15,200 nucleotides of DNA, from positions 1 to 15,200 of the forward strand of contig JAIXUR010000596.1 in NCBI GenBank assembly GCA_027483425.1, given 5' to 3'. Of the stretch, positions 5,684 through 12,867 are shown one piece after another. Both the position numbers and the translations under genes were made by a program. The first letter of the stretch is position 1; every line of letters begins with the position of its first letter. The DNA is from Cyanobacteriota bacterium. Its GTDB lineage: Bacteria; Cyanobacteriota; Cyanobacteriia; Phormidesmidales; Phormidesmidaceae. The notes beneath the pieces were generated by a model, which saw only the letters and a list, made by a program, of their open reading frames with translations, ran no database searches and was not told the DNA's origin.

Positions 5684-8143
5684 TCAGTTATTGCTATTGT
5701 TGCCTACCCCGGCATCGCCACCGCTAACTGCCAACTGCGCTACAGCATTTTGCCAGTCGCTAATTAGGGCTGGAGCCCAGAGCCAGGTAAGGGCTAGGGT
5801 GTTGGGGTTAATCAGGGTGGGGTCAAGGGCTAGGGTCTGGGTGAAGTAGCTTTGGGCCGCCTGCTGGAACGGGGCCTGCTCCTCGGGCAAGATGGTAATG
5901 GCGCTTTCCTGTTGGTAGGCCATCGCTAAGCCCGCGTAGGCGTGGACGGTAATAGGGTTGACGACCTCGGGGCCAGCCTCTGGGTTGATATCGCGCCGCT
6001 GGCTCTGGTCGATCGCAATGGCCCGTTCCCAGGCTTGAATAGCCTGGCCGTAGTCTTGCAGAGCATAGTGGGCAAACCCCAGCCCAACCCAGGCTTCAAG
6101 CAAGTCGGGGTTAGCCTCAACGGCCTGCTGCCAGGCCCGCATCGCATCCATAGGGGAGGTTTCGGCCGCGCTGCCGACGATCCATTGCTGCCAGGCCAAA
6201 CGACCTCGCAGATAGGCAATGTCGGGATCAAGCCGCTGGGGCTCCGTTACCACCGCCATGGCCGACTCAGCGGCGGTCAAGTCATTGGCATCTAGCAGTT
6301 GCTCCACCAGGGTGCGGGCCGTGGCGGTTTTATCGAGGGTAATGGCGGTGATGGCGCTGGAAAGCAGGGCAGTGCTGGTTCCAGCGCTAGGCTGGTTGCT
6401 ACCCAGCTCTGGGCGAGCGGTCGGCTCGGCTGGGGTGGAGCGATCGCTTCTAGACAGGGTGGTAATGGTGAGGGCCAGCACTGTGCCTAGGCCCGCCAAC
6501 CCCAGCCCAACCCACGCCAGCAGGTTGAAGGGTACGGCCCGCTTGGGCTTAAGTTGATCGAAACGCTGAGCTGACCCCGCAGACCCTCGGCGCTCCCCAG
6601 GGCGGGCGGGCCGATCGCCGAGGTGCACCGGGCTAGCGGCGGTGGGCGGTGGCAGCAGGGTTTCAGCTGGGTCGGCGGACAGGATCGATTCGCTGGCATC
6701 GGTCGGGGGGGAGGAAAGCTGCTGCACCAGGTTGGCCACGGCGGTGTCGGCCCCCGCCGACTCATCGACCTGATCGCTCTCCTGCAACCAGTCATAGAGG
6801 GGGAGGGTCGGATCGGCTCCAGGCAGAGCTACGGCTTCATGGCGGGTAAAGACCTCCTCAGCCAGGCTAGAGATATCGGGATCGGCGCTGTAATCGGGCA
6901 GCATGAGGGCAGCCTCGACCAGACCGTCATCGGCCCCAGACCGATCGTCGCTGGCGTAGAGATACCCGTCGAAGTCGGGGCGCAGGTAGAGCAGGGGTAG
7001 CATCCAAAAGGGCTGACCCGAGCCGTAGGCCGACATCAACCCCTGGCGCACCCGACTCAGGCACAGGTCAATGGGGGCCCCCTGGTGCAGGTTACGGTAC
7101 AGCAGTTGGGTAAAGGTGAGGGCGACGTCGTCGGGAATTCGCTCCGCCATGGCAATGACCGCTGGCACCCCCCGGTTGACGAGGGCCTGCACTAGATTTT
7201 GGTCACGCCAGCCCGCCTGGGCGTCATCTTGGGGGGTGTAGGCCCCCCGACAGGAGTTAAACACCGCCAAGCGAATACCGTTGTTGACCAGTAGCCCGGC
7301 CAGGTCTTCGCCGCTGAGCCAGTCGCTGAGGCCGGTGTGGCGATTGACCAGAAACAGGTCGCCGCCGGTTTCGCTGACATCGCTGTGGCCAGCGTAATGG
7401 AGCATCTGATAGCTACCCTGCTCTAGGGCCTGCACCAACTCCGGTCGGCCCGGCTGCTCCAGAATGGTGACCTCCAGGGCGAGATGGCCGGGGCTAGGGG
7501 GGGCGGTCTGGAGGGCCGCGATCAGGGTTTGCACCTCCTGGCGGAGGGCCAGCCGCTCCTGGTCATTGGGGGCCGAGATCACCACCAGCACCCGCAGGGA
7601 ACTGTGCGCCGGGGTGCGGGGAGCCAGGGTGGCTAGGTCAGTGACGGCCTGGCCCTGGTAGTAGCGACAGAGGGTGACATCGAGACCGGTAGCCAAGGGG
7701 CGGTCGTCACCGTAGAGCAACTCCCAGGGGAGACGCTGCACCCGGCTATCCTTAAAACCCAGGCGCAGACACAGGGGCTGGCGACGGTTTTGGGCTACTC
7801 CCTGGGCGGCCATCCAGCTATCGCGAATACGACCTTGAAACAGGCCGTCGTAGAGGGCCTGACCCAGCTGAGTCCAGAGGCTGTCGGGACGGGAAGCGGC
7901 GTCCGCCATCAGGGCCTGGAGGGGATCTTGAAAGAGGGCCTCGGCCTGGGCTAGCCAATCGACCAGGGGCCAGGTGACCTGAGTTTCCGCCAGGGGCACC
8001 CCGGGGGATACGGTCTCGGTACGCAGCCAGTAGGTGTCTTGCCCAACGGGAGTAATCGAAAGGTGAAATTCCTGGGTCACAGCCTGGGATCGGGACAATA
8101 ACAATAGAGATGAGCTTCTTTCACGGTAGCTTGCAGGGGCCAT
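5684..8143 (-). CDS. CHAT-domain protein with one membrane segment and TPR repeats
   Basis: CHAT is a caspase-like cysteine-peptidase fold. The N-terminal part (to about 180) includes LPWELLYGDDRPLATG. The CHAT domain spans about 183-395 and keeps the catalytic pair: His253 in LHYAGHSD and Cys298 in VFNSCRGA. Residues 400-535 are an acidic, Pro-rich linker. A single hydrophobic helix (541-563) follows PKRAVPF, whose positive charges predict that the CHAT part is cytoplasmic and the C-terminus outside. The C-terminal 600-785 region carries TPR-like repeats, for example AWVGLGFAHYALQDYGQAIQ (684-703). The full 819 residues assume ATG at 8143; GTG at 8080 (VTQEFHLS, 798 residues) is a serious alternative because the proteins of this type that I recall start with that motif. 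Neither has a strong ribosome binding site. Substrate and partner are unknown. Confidence 0.88.
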   Translation of the reverse strand: MAPASYRERSSSLLLLSRSQAVTQEFHLSITPVGQDTYWLRTETVSPGVPLAETQVTWPLVDWLAQAEALFQDPLQALMADAASRPDSLWTQLGQALYDGLFQGRIRDSWMAAQGVAQNRRQPLCLRLGFKDSRVQRLPWELLYGDDRPLATGLDVTLCRYYQGQAVTDLATLAPRTPAHSSLRVLVVISAPNDQERLALRQEVQTLIAALQTAPPSPGHLALEVTILEQPGRPELVQALEQGSYQMLHYAGHSDVSETGGDLFLVNRHTGLSDWLSGEDLAGLLVNNGIRLAVFNSCRGAYTPQDDAQAGWRDQNLVQALVNRGVPAVIAMAERIPDDVALTFTQLLYRNLHQGAPIDLCLSRVRQGLMSAYGSGQPFWMLPLLYLRPDFDGYLYASDDRSGADDGLVEAALMLPDYSADPDISSLAEEVFTRHEAVALPGADPTLPLYDWLQESDQVDESAGADTAVANLVQQLSSPPTDASESILSADPAETLLPPPTAASPVHLGDRPARPGERRGSAGSAQRFDQLKPKRAVPFNLLAWVGLGLAGLGTVLALTITTLSRSDRSTPAEPTARPELGSNQPSAGTSTALLSSAITAITLDKTATARTLVEQLLDANDLTAAESAMAVVTEPQRLDPDIAYLRGRLAWQQWIVGSAAETSPMDAMRAWQQAVEANPDLLEAWVGLGFAHYALQDYGQAIQAWERAIAIDQSQRRDINPEAGPEVVNPITVHAYAGLAMAYQQESAITILPEEQAPFQQAAQSYFTQTLALDPTLINPNTLALTWLWAPALISDWQNAVAQLAVSGGDAGVGNNSNN

Positions 8144-8164
8144 AGCGGGAATAGGGGCGGTGGG

Positions 8165-8174
8165 TTGTTAACAA
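8165..8174. promoter_or_regulatory. 10-bp palindrome in a divergent promoter region
   Basis: TTGTTAACAA is a perfect palindrome, 22 bp upstream of the CHAT gene ATG and within the spacer to the divergent S9 gene. It could be an operator for either gene; no regulator is identified. Confidence 0.25.
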
Positions 8175-8322
8175 ACTCCAGCGAGGTGGCCCCTTTGGCG
8201 GGAGGATGGAGCTATGATTTCTTGTCTTTATTTACACAACCCCCTTGGCGCATTCCTGGCGTAATTTTATTTTTTTGCGATGTTGGCTTCAGCCTGGGTC
8301 GACACCCAGGGCGGCTTGGCCG

Positions 8323-10599
8323 GTGCACTGGCGATCGCTGGCAGCGATCCTAGGCACGGTGGTGGGGCTGACCGTAGCAACCCCCGGCCAGGGAGAGATC
8401 ATTCCGGTGGGGCCTGAGGGGCTAGACCGGCCTGCCCTATCAGAGTCTGATCAAGCGCGGCTGGATGCCCTGATGGGGGTTCAGCACATCGAGGTGCTGA
8501 GTACCTTGAGTCCCGATGGCTCTACTCTAGTTGTAGCCGTCAGCAGCCGCGTTTACCCAGACGATCGCCAACTTTACTTCCTCAATATTCGCACGGGGGA
8601 GCTGAGCGAGGCCCTAGCCCTGGAGTACGACCTGATTACCCCCGATCTCCCCCTCCGTTGGATCGACAACGACACCCTGCGATTTGTGCAGCAGGATGCC
8701 TACGGCCCGTGGGAAATTATTACCGTAAACCGGGTGACGGAAATTGCCTCGCGCACCCGGGTCTACCCCACCCAACCGGAAGATGGTGAAATATTGGGCA
8801 TAGCTCCGGACTTCTCGAAGTTTGCCGTGCGGGTCTACGGCCATACCGGAGGTGACGAGGATGAGTACCAGGACTCCGATCAGGATATCGTCGAGACGAG
8901 TGCCCTCGTCACCGAAGCTGACGCCACCACCACCGCCGAAACCACCGAAGCCGCTGAGGACATTATCTACATCGTGTTTTTGCCCTCCCTGCGCCGTTTG
9001 GAAGTAGCCCGGCTGCCGGAAGGGTTAACTATTCAGCCGCCCACTTGGTCGAACAGCGGCGATCAGGTAGCGCTGGTAACTGCCGCTGAAGAGGAGCGTC
9101 GCCTCTCCGATCGCACCCCCAACAGCCCCAGCCTGGCCAACCCACTGGTGCAGGATGCCCTGGGTCGCCTCGCCCCGGAGGACAACCCCTTTCAACAGCA
9201 CAGTGCGGTGCGGGTGTATGACTTCTCGCAGCCCGATCCGCTCCGGCTGGAGCTGATGGCCACCGCGACGGGCGGCGATACCTTTGGTGGGGCCAGCCTC
9301 AGCCCCGATGGCCAGCGGATGCTGGTCAAGCGCTATCGACCGGGTCGGGTAGCTGGTCGAGCCCAGGCGTCCTATGCCTTTCCTGAGTCAGCCTACTACC
9401 AGGTGTATGACCTGGAGGGTAATCTGCTAGACACCATTGCCGCCGACCCGTTGCGGGGGCCCGTAGAGTCCAGTGGGCAATTTTTGGGGGACGATCGCCT
9501 GCTGTTTTGGGCCGCCGCTGGCCTCAACCGCCACCTGTACCTGTACGACCTAGGCCATGGTCAAACCCCGGCCCTCGACCCGCCTCAGCTGACCCCATTG
9601 CCCTTGCCGCCGGGCTCGGTAGACCCCGCCTCGATCGTTAGCCGTGACGATGGTAATACCATTGTCTACGGGTTTTCGTCGGTGACCCAGCCGCCAGAAC
9701 TGTTTGCGATCGATCTGACTGGAGATGGGCCGCCGCGATCGCTCACCACCCTCAACGAGGCCGTGGCCGAGCATAACCAGGTTCGCCTAGATCCGGTGAG
9801 CTTTATCACCCACCAGGGCCCTGGGAACAACCGTGGGGGCAGTGGGGCTCAGACGCGGGAGGGCTTTCTGATCCAGCCAGCGGACAGTGCCTTTCCGCCC
9901 CAGGGGGTGCCGATCGTAGTCTGGCAGCAGGGGGGGCCGGGGCCATCCATGGCCAATGAGTTTGCCACCGAGGTGGAAATGCCCCTGAACCTGCTGCCCA
10001 ACTTTGGTCTAGCGGTGCTGGTGGTGCCCCTCTCGGGGCGCGAGGGCTTTGGCCCAGATCTGTACAACGCCCTGGCTGATGACCAGAACTTTGGCGCGGT
10101 AGACGTGCTCGAAGGGGCCGAAATCATCGGCCAAATGATTCAGCAGGGGTGGACAACGGCGGCCCAGGTGGGGATAACGGGCTGTTCCTACGGAGGCTAC
10201 TACGCGGCCCAAAGCATTACCCAATTTCCGCAGCTGTTTGCGGCGGCCAATCCCCAATGTGCGCTGCTGGACACCTTTACGGAGTGGCAGTTGGGCTATT
10301 CGTCGCTGCTGTCCTACCTGGTGGGGCAAACACCTATGGAAGCGCCAGACCGCTACCGCCAGACCTCGCCCCTTTACAACGCTGAGGCGATCCGCACCCC
10401 CACTCTCCTATTCCACGGCGCCGATGATTTCTTGCAGATCGATGTCGCCCGCAACTTTCACGATGTGGTCGACATGGCCAATATTCCCATTGACCTCTAC
10501 GTGTTTGAAGGAGTCGGCCACAGTCTCTACGGATCTGGGTATCAACCCCTGGCGGCCCAGCTCCAAATCGAGTTCTTTCAGCACTATTTGCGCCCCTAA
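8323..10599 (+). CDS. Exported prolyl-oligopeptidase-family (S9) serine peptidase or hydrolase
   Basis: With GTG at 8323 the product has 758 residues and begins with a signal-peptide-like segment: two basic residues near the start, the core LAAILGTVVGLTVA and a probable cleavage after GQG (about residue 24). TTG at 8245 would add 26 residues and bury this signal, so GTG is preferred; neither has a clear ribosome binding site. Residues about 50-480 hold WD40/PD40-type propeller strands (LSPDGSTLVVAV, LSPDGQRMLVK). Residues about 500-757 are the alpha/beta-hydrolase domain. The catalytic triad reads Ser622 (GCSYGG), Asp702 (HGADD) and His733 (EGVGHS). Residues about 177-213 are an acidic, Thr-rich insertion between propeller strands. 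It probably acts in the periplasm on peptides or small esters. It is divergent from the CHAT gene. Confidence 0.88.
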   Translation: MHWRSLAAILGTVVGLTVATPGQGEIIPVGPEGLDRPALSESDQARLDALMGVQHIEVLSTLSPDGSTLVVAVSSRVYPDDRQLYFLNIRTGELSEALALEYDLITPDLPLRWIDNDTLRFVQQDAYGPWEIITVNRVTEIASRTRVYPTQPEDGEILGIAPDFSKFAVRVYGHTGGDEDEYQDSDQDIVETSALVTEADATTTAETTEAAEDIIYIVFLPSLRRLEVARLPEGLTIQPPTWSNSGDQVALVTAAEEERRLSDRTPNSPSLANPLVQDALGRLAPEDNPFQQHSAVRVYDFSQPDPLRLELMATATGGDTFGGASLSPDGQRMLVKRYRPGRVAGRAQASYAFPESAYYQVYDLEGNLLDTIAADPLRGPVESSGQFLGDDRLLFWAAAGLNRHLYLYDLGHGQTPALDPPQLTPLPLPPGSVDPASIVSRDDGNTIVYGFSSVTQPPELFAIDLTGDGPPRSLTTLNEAVAEHNQVRLDPVSFITHQGPGNNRGGSGAQTREGFLIQPADSAFPPQGVPIVVWQQGGPGPSMANEFATEVEMPLNLLPNFGLAVLVVPLSGREGFGPDLYNALADDQNFGAVDVLEGAEIIGQMIQQGWTTAAQVGITGCSYGGYYAAQSITQFPQLFAAANPQCALLDTFTEWQLGYSSLLSYLVGQTPMEAPDRYRQTSPLYNAEAIRTPTLLFHGADDFLQIDVARNFHDVVDMANIPIDLYVFEGVGHSLYGSGYQPLAAQLQIEFFQHYLRP

Positions 10600-10862
10600 C
10601 CGCCCACGGTGGAGTTAGCCACACCAGCCCCCAGTTCGATCTGGATGGGGGGATCAGCCCCCTGCGCCCTGGCCAAATCCCCCGGTCGACCCAATGAATC
10701 CCCCGGCGAATCATCTATGCGACAATGGATACCTACCGTTGGGGTGGGCAACTGAATGGGCAACTTCTGGCCCGCCGCCGTCGTCAACCATTCCGGTCAA
10801 CCCTCTCGACTGAGCCCGCCTGAGTTTTCAACTCGCTACCGCACCATCCCTGTGCCACTGCT

Positions 10863-12392
10863 GTGATCGAAGCCCAAGTACACCAACAACTCCGCGCCCT
10901 GCTGCGGGAATGGGGAGAGCCCAGCTGGCCCCATCACCTGACGCTGGCACGGCTGGTGGCGCGGGCGCTGCGGCTAGGTCGGAGCGCCCTGCTGCAGGTG
11001 GGTGGCCTGTCGGCCTACCAGGGCGAGTACCGCCTCAGCTATCTGATTGCCCTGATGATGTGGCCGGGGCCGGCCCTGATCGTGGCCCCCGATGCCACCG
11101 CTCAGCGGCTGCTGATGGTAGAGATTCCTCGACTACAGGAAAAGCTGCGGTTGCACAAGCCGGTGCAGCGAGGCGATCGCTGGCCCGGCAATACCTTCAG
11201 TGGCCTGCTGATTACAACCCCTGAGGTCTGGCTGGGCGATCGCCTTGGCCCAGGCGGCCGCTTTCCAGACGGCATTCCGACCTTGATTGACGATGCCGAC
11301 AACCTAGAGCTGTGGCTACGTCAGCAGCTCACCGTCGACCTCACCCCCCTCGACTGGACCCACCTGGCCCTGGCCTACCCCGACCACCAGGGGCTGATTC
11401 AAGATGTCCACGTGGCCCTCACCCACGCCGCCTTTCAGCACCCGGCCAACCCCTACCACCGCTACCTGCTGGAAGAGGGCGATGGCCACCAGCTCCAGCG
11501 GCTGCACCAGGTGTTGACCGCCAACCGCGCCACCCTCCAGGCCGAGGGGCCCATGCCGCCCCAGTGGGACGCGTTCTGGCAGCAGTTCAACCCACCCGAT
11601 CACCTCCTGTGGTTTACGGTCGATCGCGATCGCGGCCACATGGCGCTGCACTGTGCCCCGGTAGAGCTGGCGGCGACCCTGGCCCCGGTGTGGCCCCGGC
11701 AGCCGGTGGTGTTGATTGGCGCCTCCCTCGACCCTGATGCCGGGGCCGAAAACTTTCGTCAGCGCCTGGGCCTCGACGACCTCACCTGCCTCCAGTTTGC
11801 TCCCAACCGCCACAACGACGCCATCCAGCTTTACTTACCGACCCACCTACCCTTGCCCAATACCGCCCAGTTTCAGGGGGCGCTGCACCAAGAAATTCGC
11901 CGTTTACTCAGTGTGTCCCACCTCGATCACCCAAGCCCTACGGTGATTTTGCTGGATGATTTACCCCTCAAGGGGCAGCTCGGGGCCGCTCTGGCCGGAG
12001 AGTTTGGCTCCCGGGTGCAGGTGGAACAGGCGGATCTTGGCCCCAACGGTATTTTGGTGAGCGGCTGGGAGTTTTGGCGGCAGCACCGTGACCTGCTGCC
12101 GCCCCCGGCCCTGCTGATTGTCGCTACGCTGCCCCTGCCCTCCCTAGAAAATCCCCTGGTGGCCGGGCGAGTGGCCTTTCACAAGCGGCGACGGCAGGAC
12201 TGGTTTCGGCTGTATCTTTTTCCCACAGCGATGACGGAACTCCAGCGGGCGATCGCGCCCCTCCGCCTACACCAGGGCACTGTGGCCCTGCTAGACACCC
12301 GGGTGCACTACCGCAGCTACGGTGCCCAGATCTTAGATGCTCTCAGCCCGGCCGCCTGTACGCGATCGCTCCCCACCGAGTGGGGACCCTAG
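10863..12392 (+). CDS. DinG/Rad3-like helicase-fold protein with degenerate ATPase motifs
   Basis: The 509-residue product resembles the helicase C-terminal (DinG/Rad3, superfamily 2) proteins that cyanobacteria carry under the label ATP-dependent helicase. Residues 40-75 mimic motif I and its following strand, but the GxGK[T/S] loop is missing: LLQVGGLSAYQGEYRLSYL (43-61) contains no Lys. The Walker B/DEAH region is LIDDADNL (141-148), DDAD in place of DEAH. The C-terminal part has GWEFWRQH (401-408), SLENPLVAGRVAF (427-439) and LLDTRVHYRSYG (476-487), as in DinG, while motif VI is altered (ELQRAIAPLR, 459-468). Fe-S cluster cysteines are absent. The start GTG at 10863 lacks a ribosome binding site and overlaps the stop of a small upstream frame. 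An active helicase seems unlikely, so a structural or nucleic-acid-binding role is inferred. Confidence 0.8.
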   Translation: MIEAQVHQQLRALLREWGEPSWPHHLTLARLVARALRLGRSALLQVGGLSAYQGEYRLSYLIALMMWPGPALIVAPDATAQRLLMVEIPRLQEKLRLHKPVQRGDRWPGNTFSGLLITTPEVWLGDRLGPGGRFPDGIPTLIDDADNLELWLRQQLTVDLTPLDWTHLALAYPDHQGLIQDVHVALTHAAFQHPANPYHRYLLEEGDGHQLQRLHQVLTANRATLQAEGPMPPQWDAFWQQFNPPDHLLWFTVDRDRGHMALHCAPVELAATLAPVWPRQPVVLIGASLDPDAGAENFRQRLGLDDLTCLQFAPNRHNDAIQLYLPTHLPLPNTAQFQGALHQEIRRLLSVSHLDHPSPTVILLDDLPLKGQLGAALAGEFGSRVQVEQADLGPNGILVSGWEFWRQHRDLLPPPALLIVATLPLPSLENPLVAGRVAFHKRRRQDWFRLYLFPTAMTELQRAIAPLRLHQGTVALLDTRVHYRSYGAQILDALSPAACTRSLPTEWGP

Positions 12393-12514
12393 GGAGCTTC
12401 TGGGAATGTCTGGAAGTTGCTAGGGGTTTCTGAGGTGTCCTCCCATTCGGTATCGTTAAGGTGACGATTGACGACCATTGACGAACAACCCTAAGGACAT
12501 GGCGGTGTAGACCC

Positions 12515-12730
12515 ATGGGCGAATCAAAGCGACGCAAAGAACAACTGGGCGACCAGTACGGCCAGGCAGAACCCATCTTGCCCTGGCTACCCATTACTAA
12601 GGCGCAATCCCAGAAGTTTATGCAGTGGACCACCACGGCGACCTGGACCTCTATTATCTTGGTGATTGCCTTTTGGATTACCTTGCGGTTTATTGGCCCT
12701 GGGTTCGGCTGGTGGGATCTGGCCGATTAG
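12515..12730 (+). CDS. DUF2839 family small membrane protein
   Basis: The 71-residue protein has the cyanobacterial DUF2839 pattern: MGESKRRKEQLG at the N-terminus, EPILPWLPITKAQSQKFMQW (19-38), one membrane helix at about 43-60 and RFIGPGFGWWDLAD at the end. The basic N-terminus predicts it faces the cytoplasm or stroma side. The function is unknown. AAGGA (12493-12497) is 17 bases upstream, too far for normal use, and a three-codon frame ATG-GCG-GTG-TAG (12499-12510) lies between. TGACGA repeats precede it at 12462-12484. It sits 122 bp after the helicase-like gene. Confidence 0.9.
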   Translation: MGESKRRKEQLGDQYGQAEPILPWLPITKAQSQKFMQWTTTATWTSIILVIAFWITLRFIGPGFGWWDLAD

Positions 12731-12867
12731 GCGACCATAGTTCATGGTTTGAAGACCTCATGGCCGCTGAATTTACGACCCTCGCTAAGAAATCCTACTG
12801 GGTCTTCCCGTCTCCCCTCCATACTCGGTAGAGTAGGGGCAGGTGGTTTGCGCGGGAGTATGGATAT

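Noticed and set aside
10596..10787. 63-codon - strand frame between the S9 and helicase-like genes
   Set aside because: TTG start without a ribosome binding site, overlap with the S9 stop codon and no recognisable motif. A second overlapping - frame there is equally weak, so the 263-bp spacer is treated as non-coding.
12499..12510. Three-codon frame ATG-GCG-GTG-TAG before the DUF2839 gene
   Set aside because: The AAGGA is only one base from this ATG, too close for initiation; it is most likely chance, though it leaves the DUF2839 start without a good ribosome binding site.
12814..12839. Hairpin CCCC..TACTC-ggta-GAGTA..GGGG as a terminator for the DUF2839 gene
   Set aside because: It has a four-base bulge and is followed by GCAGGTGG, not a T-run, so termination is not supported.
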